Position numbers and translations under genes: made by a program
Notes under the pieces: model-generated
Seen by the model: the letters and a program-made list of their open reading frames with translations, nothing else
Database searches by the model: none
What the model was told of the DNA's origin: nothing
Shown: positions 36,126 through 47,620 of the stretch, in pieces
How positions within the stretch are numbered: the stretch's first letter is position 1
Layout: each line of letters begins with the position of its first letter
DNA from: Isoetes taiwanensis
Lineage: Eukaryota; Streptophyta; Lycopodiopsida; Isoetales; Isoetaceae
Assembly: GCA_021234155.1 (NCBI GenBank)
Contig: JAJEKV010000782.1
Coordinates: forward strand, 28,004-92,003
Length of the DNA: 64,000 nucleotides
Reading direction: 5' to 3'

Positions 36126-37400
36126 TTACCCTGGAAGCTTCATGTTCCCCTTTCTCGGATCAGACTTGCCCTTTCTGGGGTTCCATGAGATCAACACGGA
36201 ACTTATTTCCACCCATTGGGGCGGATCACTTGCATCATATCTCCACTGCTTATTGAAACAATCTTTGTAGCGTTCTTTTTGAGTAATTGCTCCTTTTCCA
36301 CTGACTGGATGCCACCATTCCAGATGCATCTTGTTTCTGTTAGGGCTATTAGCTTCCCTGCAAACGNCCGAGATGGTATACCCTAACCATATAGGATAAG
36401 TATCTTCATCATTTGGTCTCATGATCAAATATTGGCCGTCCTTCAGATCCATCTTGGGATCATATGGAGCAAGTCCATAATACTCGAGACGCTCCTTTGT
36501 AGGTCCAACATAGTGTTCTTCCTCTTCCTCCTCCTCCTCTTCAGACTCCTCTGTCATTAAGTGGATTGGCTGCTGATCAGATTGGAATTGACCTTGGTCG
36601 AGCCTCCATCGGCTTTGAGGTATCCAACCCTCTCTAAGGACAACCTTGCTTGTGTCCAAACTCCCCAGAAGTGTATGAACTTCACTCCTACCTTAGAAGA
36701 GCTTCTTTGCATGGTCTCCTCTCTGGAGCAATGTGTTTATCTGTTACGGATTTCTGCCAGTACTTTATATATTCCATTATCCCTTTCATAGTCCAATCAA
36801 AGTCCTTCACTTCCTTTAATGGTTTCATAGCCTTAGGCTCTCCCATTGGCACCATTGGTTCACCTACATCTGCTTTCCAAATCAATATATCCTTATCTTC
36901 CGGTTTCCACACAGGATCTTATAATGCAGTATTGGCTTTCCATTTTTTACCCAAAACCTAAATTGCAAAGGAGCACTGTCCAATAAGGTCTTCACGAGCA
37001 TAACCCTCGATGAGCTCTTTCTAGTCGAGGACTTCTTGTGTCAATGAACCAATAAGAGGAGGTGAAGAATATTGCTTTAATAGCTCCAAAATTCTAGGAT
37101 AGGTGGTAACATCATTTTTTTGCAATTTGATCATGTAATGCCTAAACATTGCGTCAATGTCTTCATGAGTATGGCGAGGCATCAAGTAACCAACATAGAC
37201 CATTTCAAACACTCCAATCCATGTAAGATACGACACTAGAAACTTAAAGGGAATTAATGTAGGGCATTTGAAAGATTTCAAACAAATGCAAAATATTCTC
37301 TATGTTGGCCAAGGGCATCCCCCAAAATCATCAAAACTCAAAGGTATGTCGTGAAGTTCGGGAATTTGTAGTTTTGCCCTAAATAGATTATCCATGTTTA
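36126..37400 (-). pseudogene. DUF7869-type transposase-like gene, copy 2 (3' half)
   Basis: The minus strand carries the C-terminal half of the same protein family as 18,600-21,268. VYVGYLMPRHTHEDIDAMFR (about 37,150-37,205) is followed by KLQKNDVTTYPRILELLKQY. Further on is a domain with YDPKMDLKDGQYLIMRPNDE then DTYPIWLGYTIS (36,370-36,480), ending in LEWWHPVSGKG and DASDPPQWVEISSVLISWNP (36,150-36,340). The shared WWxPV...W/D..SDPxxW...SVLxSW signature with copy 1 shows a conserved C-terminal module. The N-terminal half, the presumed first catalytic aspartate and the TIRs are missing. An N base at 36,367 interrupts one frame. It is a truncated pseudogene. Confidence 0.6.
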
Positions 37401-37813
37401 TTTTCAAATACCAAGAAACTACAAGAGCCTATTTTATACACCTACTAGATACCCGTATATGCATATAGCACTTAAGACAACCGTCCAAGGTGCCTATCTA
37501 AAGGGGCTCTAGGCTGCAGTTACGGGGATAAACGGATAAGATATGATGCGATACAGTGTAATCGATCTAAACCGTCCATTTAAACACACTAAGAGGGATG
37601 CATATAAAAGCCCGCATACGCGCGCACGGGACCAGAATCCGGCAGCGCCTTTTGCTGGTGGAGCTTCTTGGTGTTGGAGGTGGAGCCTGTTTTTAGGGTT
37701 AGGGAAGGGGGCACAGGTTAGTTGGTGTTGTCAATAAATTTGTGGGAGGGATCCTTCAGCTCCGGTGGTTCGTTGCAAGTGGGGTTCGGGTTTCTGGTTC
37801 GGGCTCAGTCATT

Positions 37814-38973
37814 ATGTTCTCAGAGGGGTAAGCCAGAATAATGGGTTAAGGGAAACACAAGATAATATGAATGGCTATGGCTTCTTTTTCTCTGCTTGAT
37901 TCATTAATTCATAACTTAGGGTTAGGGTTTTATAACCTGCCTTAGGTTCTTCGTAGACAAACTCAAATTCATTCCTTGCCCCTGTTATTTGTGATTGTTT
38001 TATATTTCTTTTTTTTGCTTCTGAGCATTCTATCGGTCTAAAAATTGCGGGCTGGTGTTAAGCTGGCCAGGATTAATAAACTATATGCTTAATCAATTTA
38101 AAGAAGTAACTTTCATCAGTTTGATTGGGAAGGAGAGTGTGTATTAACGGGTGGGCTGTTCATGGGGTTTGGGTGGTGGGATGAAGGGCATTGTTGGGCG
38201 GCGGGGGAGGTGCTGATGGATATGATATGCCAACGAAGAGGCAACGACTGCTCGATCCAGGGTCATATTTTGGGAGCTCTGCTGCTTCGGCACATGCCGG
38301 ACTTATGTTTGGTGCCCCTGGATTTGCAACTGCATTCCTGGGGCAGCCTCGGGCTTTTCCAGTTGTCAGACTACGTGGGCTGCCATTTAACTGTGTGGAG
38401 AGTGATGTATTCGAATTCTTTGCAGGTCTAGATGTAGTGGACGTGCTACTTGTGCACAAACAAGGGAGATTTTCTGGAGAAGCCTTTGTTGTTCTTGGTG
38501 CCCCCGTGCAGGTGGATTTTGCATTGCAGAGGGACAAGCAGAACATGGGCCGCAGATATGTAGAGGTCTTCCGTAGTAAAAACAGGACTCATTACCATGC
38601 TGTTGCAGCAGAAGTGAAAGAATGGAAGGCTGGTGATGGTCAAATTTCTGCAAATGCACCTCTTTCTGGGAAGTCCAGTTCAGAGAAGGATAACATAGAA
38701 CATACTGGCGTCCTTAAACTTAGAGGGCTCCCATTTTCAGCTTCTAAAAGAGATATTATAGAATTTTTCAAAGAATTTGGCTTAAATGATGAAAATGTAC
38801 ATATTATTGTGCATTCTGATGGTAGAGCAACAGGCGAAGCATATGTTGAGTTTCGTGGACCAGCAGAATCAAAGGCTGCCATGAGTAAGGACAGGATGAC
38901 ACTTGGCAGTCGGTATGTGGAACTGTTTCCTTCTTCCAGAGATGAGGCAGTCAGGGCCTCCAAAACCAAGTGA
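37814..38973 (+). CDS. hnRNP H/F-like RNA-binding protein with two RRMs (intact)
   Basis: Two coding exons are inferred. The first is 37,814-37,827 (ATG plus 11 nt, MFSEG-type start) and the second 38,187-38,973. The 359-bp intron between them has a GGG|GTAAGC donor and a GATGAAG|GGC acceptor. This is the only nearby AG that keeps frame, because a TGA at 38,182-38,184 closes the frame just upstream. The 266-residue product has a Gly-rich start, TKRQRLLDPGS, and two quasi-RRMs. RRM1 spans about residues 64-135 (VVRLRGLPF, GEAFVVL, GRRYVEVF) and RRM2 about 179-252 (LKLRGLPF, GEAYVEF, GSRYVELF). This matches plant homologues of hnRNP H/F/ESRP proteins, nuclear factors binding G-rich RNA in splicing control. 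The acceptor is pyrimidine-poor, so the start deserves transcript support. No stop or frameshift is seen. Confidence 0.9.
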
Positions 38974-39639
38974 CACTAGCTTAAGAATCAGATGAAAGAT
39001 GTACTTCAGTTAAAACCTTAGTTAAGATTTCAAAATAAGCCTGCCCATTTCGTGCATTGGTTGTAATTGTGGTTGGTTTTTGGATGATGATATTATAGCC
39101 TGATCCCCTTCATTCGATAGCCAGCTTTCTCTGGACTTATCAATTTGTTATAGTGTGCAAGGGAGGCGCTTCCCTGGGCACTTTTGAGGAGCATGCTGCA
39201 GGAAATTGTGCTTTGTCATGTTCCCTTGGTATATAGTGCTTGGACTTGCATTAGTAAGGCATTAAAAGACTTTTGACTGGAATCCTTCGATAATTTTTGT
39301 GAAGTTAAAAAAGTAATCCAGGCTTCAAACGAGCCAAATAGGATCTTACTCGGGAAGAATTAGTAGCACAGCAACATGACTGTTATTTTAATTAGCAAAT
39401 CCAAGTGAATAGAAGAATGACAAAGAATTATCTTGTAATGGAAGCTCAATATCAGCACATAAAGGCACAAAGAAAGAACTGTCTTGTGAAGGAAAATCAA
39501 TATCAGCACTTTTTCGTATTGATTATATATTTGGGTCATGACTAATCCAATTTCCATATTCATTTTAGGATATGTCATATTAGCTCAAAGCATGATTTAG
39601 CAAAATATCAAATCTAAAATTGGGTATCATCTTTGCATC

Positions 39640-39765
39640 CATCTAAGTGGCTAGTCCGTTGGGTTAGCAATTAAGAGATCTTGTGTTCAAGTCTTTGGGG
39701 TCCTTATGGATGCTGTCAATGTGGCATGACGTAAAAATGTCTACTATTATTACTACTACTATATA
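39640..39765 (+). mobile_element. tRNA-derived SINE or tRNA-like relic
   Basis: An A-box-like AGTGGCTAGTCCGTTGGG (39,646-39,663) and a B-box-like TGTTCAAGTC (39,684-39,693) are spaced about 33 bp apart, as in tRNA genes and their SINE derivatives. A tRNA-unrelated body ends in an ATTATTACTACTACT tail near 39,745-39,762. No cloverleaf folds fully. The sequence between the hnRNP gene and this point (39,000-39,640) is 3' UTR or intergenic. Confidence 0.45.
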
Positions 39766-40050
39766 ATCTAAGTGGATTAAATCGTATCATTTACCTCTTT
39801 TTTTTCCAAGCTTTGCCTTGATCTGTTGAGTCTATATTAATTATGTCTATGATTTAGCTTTTGTATTATTCTGGTTTATGTATTGTGGTGGGTGTTTATC
39901 GGGGATCTTGTCATTTTGGTTAAAAAAATAAATAAACTAGCAGAAGGGCAAGTTTGGAACAAAGGCTTAGAAATGGTTATTGTGTATACATTGTTAGGTG
40001 CAATTGGTACAAAGCTCATTTCTTATCTTGTGAGTTTAAGCATATTAGCA

Positions 40051-40175
40051 TTTTTGTTTTGGTGTGTTATGGGAGATGTTTTTTTTTTGTTTGAAAAAAA
40101 GAAAAATTCAAAAATATTGGCAAGTACATGAATAAATATAAAACGTTCACAAATCCCATAACACTAAAACAAAAA
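40051..40175. mobile_element. Short MITE (family B, copy 1)
   Basis: Inverted ends TTTTTGTTTTGGTGTGTTAT (40,051-40,070) and ATAACACTAAAACAAAAA (about 40,158-40,175) bound a 125-bp AT-rich element. The interior phrase TCAAAAATATTGGCAAGT recurs in copy 2 at 42,054-42,190. The flanking GATACAAAAT/CAATAATATC-like sequence is also shared with copy 2, so the true element may extend about 70 bp further right. No clear target duplication was found. Confidence 0.55.
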
Positions 40176-40314
40176 AATTCAACTTTTTTTTAATACAAAA
40201 TATGGCCAATAAAGTGCGGCCACAATAATATCTTCTCCCAAAGTAAGGAATGAAAGAGACCCAAAAAATAAACTGCCAAAAAATAAACTGCCCAACTTAG
40301 CTGTCTTAATTTCA

Positions 40315-40348
40315 ATATCCTCATAAAAGCTTACTACACTACAATGAT
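40315..40348 (+). repeat. 34-bp direct repeat, copy 1
   Basis: The sequence starting ATATCCTCATAAAAGCTTAC recurs at 44,555-44,588 with one difference in 34 bases. The second copy lies 8 bp beyond the poly(A) end of the LINE. It may be an unusually long target duplication or an older duplication. The stretch 40,350-42,050 holds a CAAGCACAAGCTC microsatellite (about 40,585-40,620) and no supportable gene. Confidence 0.7.
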
Positions 40349-42053
40349 TTTTCGCATATAGTTTGCAATGCTGCTTTTTGCAGGTCCACTGGCTTGTTCA
40401 GCCATGGCTAAGTTCTAGAAGTAATCAAGCCTCTCCGTTCATCTTCTATCTCCTGCTCTGCTGCAAGAATTCAAAAGCGACTCTAAATTCTGCGATGCAT
40501 ATGCCCGGAAAGCCAGATAAAATCAACTTATGGCCAATTCAACACAATTTGCCGGTAAACCATCAAAATTTATGTTCCAGAATTCAAGCACAAGCACAAG
40601 CTCAAGCTCAAGCACATGAAAGCTCAAGCTTATTAGGATTAAACAAACCCCTGAGTCTAGCTCACCTCTTGCAACAGTCTGCCCGGGTCTGTCAGGCTGT
40701 CCAGCTCATCTGGCCATCCTCCGATATGCACGTGGTTGTCCAACAAAAAGCCCTAGCTGCCTTCGTATTTATGGGTTCAAAACAATAAGACCTTAAAAAG
40801 ATAAACAAAAAAAGCTCTTAAAAAGTTTGTTAGGTTTGAAAATAACAAGCTCATAAAAAGATAAACCAATTAAATAATATAAGCACTTAAAATAATATAA
40901 GCTTCTTTATTTTCCTCTATATTTATATGAACTCTCAATGGTTTGGCATGCACAATTTTTTTTATTTTTGAATAAACCTTTTTTCCCCAATAAAAAACTT
41001 GTAAAAACTATTTGCCAATATAAGGACCCAAAGGGTTGGATTGATTGTGAAATTAATAAGGATTAACATGGTTTCTTCTTACTGGATACTCTGGTATTAA
41101 ATGCAATAATAAATTTATAAAGCTTGAGTGTGTTAACAAAGCCATAATCTATGCATGAATAAGAATTAAGACGTGAGGTTATGGTGAGAGACAGAAAAGA
41201 CGAAACATGCTCAAATTGTAATGCTGGAAGCTTTTAAGAACTCGTAAAGGATTCATGCATAGATTATATCAGGACCAATGGCAACCATAGTCTCGGATAT
41301 TTATTTAGAGAAGCGACAAATTGGATCCTGTAAAAGCTTGCAAATGAACCAATAAGGTCAAAATTGCATTGGCAACGCCAGAATCAAGCCATGCAAGCAT
41401 CCGATGGCAGATGGGTTGAGTGCAAATCATTGGGTCATAGTACAGATACTGAAATGCCATAAAAGACCAAAATCATATCAGAATTGGATGCATTGGATTC
41501 GGTTGAAAATTACCTAGGAAAGATCGACTTGAGAGAAACAAGGTTGGAGCAAAGATTCAAGTCTAAACAAGCCCACCTCAGGCAGAATTAAAACCCTGGA
41601 AATTACCTTAAAAAGACCTGAAACATGTCGATCAGGTGGGAATATGGTCGATTTGCCATGATTGGGGCCCTTTGAAAGGAATTGAATAGATGTTTCAGGT
41701 TGTGCTGCCACAGCGAACCTGGTGACCAGAAATGGTAAGAATCCATGCCAAGAGGCTGATTTGCTTGGAAAAGGCCTCTACTAAGATCAACTGGATTCAG
41801 AGGTTGGACATCTTTGTTCAGCTATTTGGGTGAGATATGAAGAAATTGCCCAGCCTTATTCGACTAGAGTTTTTAGGGAAACAATATTAGAATACACTCA
41901 AATATAATATGGGAGGTATAATCATGATAAAATATGGGGCAAAAGAGTTGTCCATGGAATTTTCTAGTCATGAAACTATGGAGGTTGGGTTGATTCCAGG
42001 TGAAGGAGGATGCCTGAGAATAAAAAGTGTAGAACAAAGTGTTATAAAAATTG

Positions 42054-42190
42054 AAACTTTTTGTTTTGTTGGGAAATGTTGTTTTTTTGGTTTGAAAAAA
42101 AAAATCAAAAAAATATTGGCAAGTTCATAAATAGCATATAAACCATCAAATATAGCAACAAATTCCATAACACACCAAAACAAAAAGTTT
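42054..42190. mobile_element. Short MITE (family B, copy 2)
   Basis: A 137-bp element has AAACTTTTTGTTTTG at the left end and CAAAACAAAAAGTTT at the right end as exact inverted ends. The next bases on the left have a small deletion. The interior matches copy 1 (GGTTTGAAAAAAA, ATATTGGCAAGT). Confidence 0.6.
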
Positions 42191-42239
42191 CATTTTTTTT
42201 TTTCCGATACAAAATGCGTTCACGATAATATCGAGTTGT

Positions 42240-44546
42240 TTTCTCATTTGGAGCAAATGTGCAGCCATCTAGCTATTAGATGAGCCTCATCCGGCTCATG
42301 TTGTCACTTTCCCTTGGACCATAGTGCCTATTCGGTCTTCTTCGAAGTTGCTTAGTGTCTCAATCGGGGTGTGCACCTCATCCTCGAATTTATGGGATGA
42401 GATCTTGCGTAGCTTGGAAAATCACTTGAGATGGTGGAAGGTCAGTAAACTCGCCATGGCCGGAAGGATTGTAGTAGCTAAGTTAGTGCTAAGCAGCATG
42501 GAATAAATTACTAATCGCATATTTCTTATTAGCCAGAATGACTTTAGCTAAACTTGCTTGATTTTAATCCCAAAACTTTCTGTGGTTTAGCTAAACTCTA
42601 CACATTTTCCCTCTCATACTTTCTAGTGTTTAGCTAAACTACCCCAAACATCATCCCAAAAATTTCTATGGTGTATTATGAGAAAATATTAAGCCAAATA
42701 AATACTTTTTTTTTTCAATTGTTTCCCTTAATTTAGTCATTTTTCTTTGTGAAAAACATTCTAAATAATGCTAACTAGTAAATTCTAGGGGCTCAAATTA
42801 ATTCATAATTCTAGAAAATAAACTACTAGTCATATATTTCATATAAACTAGAATGATGTTAGCTAAACTAGCCCGAAATTCATTCTAAAAGTTTCTATGG
42901 TTTGGCTAAACAATACAAAATTTCACTCTCTTACTTTCTAGTGTTTGGCTAAAGAGCTCCAGGGTTGGTGCAGTCCCGAAAAAAGTTAAGCTAAAATTAT
43001 TATTTTTTTTTCCAATTTTTTCCATTTACTTTAGCCAATTTTTTTTGAAAATGTGCTAAAAAATCGCCAAATAGCTAAGTTTAGCCCTTAAATTATTCCA
43101 TGCTAAGCAGTACTCATATTTATGTTGCATCGGTGTTGTTGGCCCAGAATCAAAGCTAACAGAGTTATAAAAAATGATGCAAAATTTTGTCTAAGGTGGA
43201 AATGAGGAAGGGACAAATGTCAAAATAGCTTGGAGAAAATGTCTGAGATCCAAATCATAGGGGGACTAAGAATGCTGGACTTTAAGCGGCATAGTAAGAT
43301 CTTAGTTTGCAAGTTCATGTGGGAAATTCTTCAACAGGAATCAAAGTCTCCGGGTCTTGAGCTTCTAAAGTAATCACTGATTTAGTGTACACCGTGCGAA
43401 AGCCTTCTTATAAAGCAGATTTGCCCTAGGCCCTTTTTGTCTAAATTGAGACCTTATATAGAAGCCTCGCCATGTCTTAGAGAATTGTTAAAATCTTGGG
43501 AGCGGCTAAAGTTTTATAGCATCTGGGCATAAAAAATTGTACCTCTGTGTATGCATATGTGGTGGTTGCAAATGGAAGCCAATAGAGGCCATGTGCCACT
43601 TTTCTTGGTGGTGAATAAAAGAACTCAAAGCAAATGGAGTGGGGCAAGTATCTCTTGCATTGGGATTGGTATCAAAATGGTGTACACCACTCTTGGGATT
43701 CATATCAACCGAGTCCTAAATTGGAGTGTAGGACAAACGAAGGTTTGGGAAATGGTCTTGAACAATATACCACCTTTGCATTTCCACAAGTAGGTGCTTC
43801 ACCTACGGGCGGAAATCTCGATAAAAAACATTTTTGTCTCAGGAGGCCTACAAGATTTTTGCATGTGAACAAAATGATAAGACTCCCTTCCAATGGGGGA
43901 GGTAACATTAGAAGATGATCGAGTCACTCCAAGTATGGAAAGGGGATCGGAAGGGCCACCGCCACCGTATCCTCACTACTTTGTAAATTTTTTTCATAGA
44001 GCAATCAAGTCAATATATTAGTGAGCAAGTTCAACTGATGTCTTACTGAAATTTTCCAATCTTTGTGGACAAGAGGTAGAGATAATCAAACATTGCCTCA
44101 TGCATTATTGGGAACTTCATCCAGTATGGGAAAATTTGATGGAAGTATTTGAGACTTCTCTTTTAGAAAAGGCGCTTGTGGTAGGTCTGTATCCATCATC
44201 ATGGCAAACTGGAAAAAGAGTCGCTTTGAATCTATGCAAAGGATGGCTTCTATGGCTAATATGGAAAAGGCGGAGAAAATTTGTGTTTTTCCAAGGATAC
44301 CTCCACCCTAATCGTCTATGGTCTTCTGTGAAGCAAAAGGTTCGCCGGTATCTTGTAGCGTTTGAGAAGGAGTTCTGGGCCTCCCAAGCTCACAACTATC
44401 TCTCTCACTCCTATGGAATTTCAACTTCATATTTGACTGGTTATCCCTACATAAACAAATATGTTGTGTAGGTATATGATATCACTTGGCATATGTACGT
44501 AATTGATGAGTTCTAAATAACATATATCTGATCCTTCAAAAAAAAA
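42240..44546 (+). mobile_element. L1-type LINE fragment interrupted by a hAT-like MITE
   Basis: Plus-strand coding is typical of the LINE region after the catalytic reverse transcriptase. SSNLWDEILRSLENHLRWWK and MAGRIVVAKLVLSS (42,385-42,496) are followed by the continuation THIYVASVLL (43,111 onward). GPESKLTEL and MMQNFVWGGNEEGTN-like text come next (about 43,150-43,200). A zinc-finger-like end with CLMHYWELHPVWENLMEVFE and LCKGWLLWLIWKRRRKFVF lies at 44,095-44,290. An A run at 44,538-44,546 may be the poly(A) end. The catalytic core and the 5' half are absent. Stops and shifts occur throughout. Confidence 0.82.
42497..43102. mobile_element. hAT-like MITE (family A, copy 2), inserted in the LINE
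   Basis: This 606-bp element begins CATGGAATAAATT and ends AATTATTCCATG. Perfect 8-bp direct repeats CTAAGCAG flank it (42,489-42,496 and 43,103-43,110). Removing it plus one repeat restores the LINE frame (KLVLSS joined to THIYVAS). Compared with copy 1 it seems to carry an internal duplication: sequence resembling 42,500-42,760 recurs at about 42,815-43,060, each part with GGTTTAGCTAAAC-type repeats. Confidence 0.9.
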
Positions 44547-44554
44547 TCTCTTCG

Positions 44555-44588
44555 ATATCCTCATAAAAGCTTACTACGCTACAATGAT
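44555..44588 (+). repeat. 34-bp direct repeat, copy 2
   Basis: This matches 40,315-40,348 with one A-to-G difference. Downstream, 44,590-46,270 holds AT-rich DNA with no gene I can support. It includes a small perfect hairpin (GACCGCCTAAAAGGCGGTTT-like, about 45,679-45,699). Confidence 0.7.
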
Positions 44589-46269
44589 GCAGGCAAAGGA
44601 CATGACCAAAACAATCAGCTGGACAGAGAATCAAGTAATAGGGTGTAAAACCATCAGAAAGATCCCGAAGAGAGCTTTCCAACGCAATAAAAGACACTAA
44701 AAAACGTGAGTCTGAATTCAAAAGTCATGATAAAAAAACATATTATCATCAAATCTGCATTGCATGCACTTTGCAAAAAGGTATCCGGATTAAAAAATAC
44801 AAAAAACAGGTGCCTATCTTGATAGATCTGGGTAAAGTCATATTCCAATAGAAAGCTCTCTATCATAAGCTTTCTAAAGAACTAAAAAGCATCTGAATTT
44901 GACGTCTGTAGCTCAAGTTATGAGCATAGAAACATGACCAAATCTGCCCGAAAATTTGCTATTTTTGCCCAGAAAACTTAACCAAATATGCACGTACCAT
45001 ACATCATCAGAAATATCCCTGAGAGTTTGGTCTAAATTTCTCACAATATTTTGTTATTTTGGATACTAAAACGCGATCGTTTAACTACCAAGTTTTGCTG
45101 GGCAGACCTTGGCTTAAGGAAGCTAGCCTTGCATGATTGGTCTGATAATTCAATTAAAATTTATAAGCAAGGCAAGACCATTAGTCGTTTTAAAAATATA
45201 TCGCTCATAATTTTGCTCTTAAATCAATCGGATTCACACCATAGATTGTTTAAAATTCTTCTTTAGTTCTTTTAAAGGCGACTCTCTTCCTCTGCATGGA
45301 TGCAAAAATCCTCAAAAGCAAGCTTAAACTCGGAACTCAAACCTTATATTGGAATATCTAGAATCACGGAAAACGTAGACAAAGCTTTTGTCATGGCCCC
45401 TTTATGGGTTCTTACCATGCAATTTGGCTGGTTTTAGATATCGCCTTTCTCTAGTATGCTCGCTTTGTTGTCCTCATTCGCATAACAATTGAGTAATAGA
45501 GTAATATACTATGTGTTTACAATTAATGCATATGAATTCCCATGCGCTTGAGCATATCTTTTGCTAAACTCGGCTTAATCAGCCATCAGAGCCTTCCATT
45601 CCTCCAAGATTGAGGTTCACGATGCATTTTATAGTGGTCATTTGCCATTTGGGCGGATAGACAATCTTCGATCCTTAAAAGACCGCCTAAAAGGCGGTTT
45701 TACTTAATTTGGCTTATATATTTTTCAATGGTTGGCTGAAGGAAAAATCCACCTCTAAAAATAATTTTTTGATTAAAACCTTTTTTCCCCAACCAAACTT
45801 TATTAAAAGAGCATTTGCTAACCTAATCTAGGGTTGCAAATTGCAACCTTAGTATTCTGAAAAGAAGTATTAAGGTTGGGAACACAGTAATCAATTGTAT
45901 AAGTTCTTTTTTTTCTTAGCACACCAGCCCTCACAGGAGCCTCTGACCTTTTCTCAAATTCTAGCTTATCCAGGTATTTGCTTCCACCTCAACAAAAGTG
46001 ATGTGGTATTAGCTTCCTTTATTAGATCTTCATTTTTGTAGATCTACGACTAGTGAAATTAGAAAAAAAGACCAAAAATTTTTCCGGGAGATCTTGGGCG
46101 TCGCCAAGGCTCCTACCTCACGGAGATCTTTGAGTCGTTTATTTACACTCTCCTGCTTGAGGATGCGGTTGTAGTATAAGTCTTACGTTTTCGTGTTTTA
46201 GCATAAGTATTTTCCAACATAAGTAATTTTAACATCTTTACATCAACTCAAGTTTTATTATTAGGTTCG

Positions 46270-47620
46270 TTTAATGAGTTGCAAATTGGTAGAGATACTT
46301 TGCAAACTCTCCCTTGCTTTGATTTCTTCTCTCTTTTTTCGCTCTGAGGCTCGGGGTTCCTAATTTTTCTAGGATTGGCCATCGGCTAATAGATGTAATT
46401 CTACTAATGGCCCTCCTCATTGCAAGCGTTGCAATATGTGCAATCATATTATGGAAAAATGGCGTGCTAATCCCGCCCTTAGTCAAAAATGATTTTCAAG
46501 TACAAATGACACCACAACAAATGCGGCGGCGGTGTGGCGGTCTTCAAAGACAACCTTTTGATCTGTTAAAGTTCAATGCTATCTTTATCGAGAATGGAGC
46601 CATACTACTACGATTGTGCTCTCAAGTCCCTCAAGTACAAGTTCAATTACGGTACCAATCAAGCGACTTCCATCTATCTCACTTTGCCTATCAACCCATG
46701 GATGCGCCAATGGTAAGCGAGGGTCCCAAACCCCGCGTTGAAAGCGCCACGAGCACCTCGGCAACAACAACAAGAGCCCACGCTCCTTCTCGGGTCACTT
46801 TGGATCAACAAGCTCAAGAAGAAATTTATCGGACCTTGAATCCTCGGTTCAACATTCCAATTAGGGTTGGGCTAGTGTCACGCCAAACACATGGTGCCGA
46901 CCTTATTAGCTTATACCCTAGGACACCACGATTGGCTAATAGATGGATACCATTCCAGCTGATTTTGCTTCCAATCTATTCATTTTTGTGGGATCTTGAT
47001 CATCTCATACCACATGTCATGCCCAAAGTTCGACAAAGTATTCTTCGTCTCCTACAAGTATCAGAATGTTCGGCTCCCTTTGCTAAACTACTACCCGTGC
47101 TCAGGCAAAGGGAGCTGAGCCTTCTTCACTCACGCCTCCCCCACACACCCGTGTATACCCAAATATTACTGCTGAAGTAGAACTCTTAAAGAAGTCGCCT
47201 CTTTACCTCACCGGAACCCTCCGGTAGATACCACATTCTCAAAGTTTGCCCCTCGCTCTTGGGGAACGGTTATCATTGCCCTCACCGTTGCGGTGGGGAA
47301 CGCGGGCTACTTCAACACCCATGGTGCATGCCACAATGAGTATGCAACAAATCAATCATGCCCAAATCGATGGAGGCGGTTGCCGTCCAGCCTCATCAGC
47401 GACAAGCCCACGCCAACAATTAGGCATTAAGCAACTATATTATCGATCTATGATATCAAACTTGCCAATGGCCCCATCGCGATCACAAGGTATGGCTCCT
47501 CAGCTCACTAATGGCATTGGAGATCTCAAATTCCCTGAAATTTGGTGTTTTGTAGCAGTGAAGATCAATCTATCATATGAAATGCTTGTAGGTGGATCTT
47601 TTTCTTCGCTAAGCTAAAGT
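46270..47620 (+). other. Open but unidentified region
   Basis: An uninterrupted 257-codon frame (46,407-47,180) and a 123-codon frame (47,246-47,617) stand out by length. The longer frame lacks any family signature. In a neighbouring frame CKRCNMCNHIMEKWRANP (about 46,425-46,478) and TFSKFAPRSWGTVIIALT then VAVGNAGYF (about 47,235-47,310) look as plausible, so the true frame is uncertain. It may be a decayed retrotransposon gag-pol or captured sequence. From 47,620 to 48,430 only short fragments occur. Confidence 0.25.

Noticed and set aside
36561-36961. Plus-strand frames overlapping the second transposase copy
   Set aside because: They are antisense to the minus-strand DUF7869-type coding sequence, which carries the recognisable motifs.
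38160-38546. Minus-strand 128-codon frame opposite the hnRNP gene
   Set aside because: Shadow of the GC-rich plus-strand coding exon. Its Pro/Ser/Thr-rich composition is that of an antisense frame.
39640-39765. Functional tRNA gene
   Set aside because: A- and B-box-like sequences are present, but no cloverleaf with an acceptor stem can be formed and an ACT-type tail follows, so a SINE is more likely.
40580-40625. AQAQAQAQ repeat as a polyglutamine-type protein domain
   Set aside because: It is a CAAGCACAAGCTC microsatellite in a stretch with no other coding signal.
46407-47180. 257-codon plus-strand frame as a protein-coding gene
   Set aside because: It is long, but no motif is recognisable and a neighbouring frame looks equally coding-like. 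I list the region only as unidentified.
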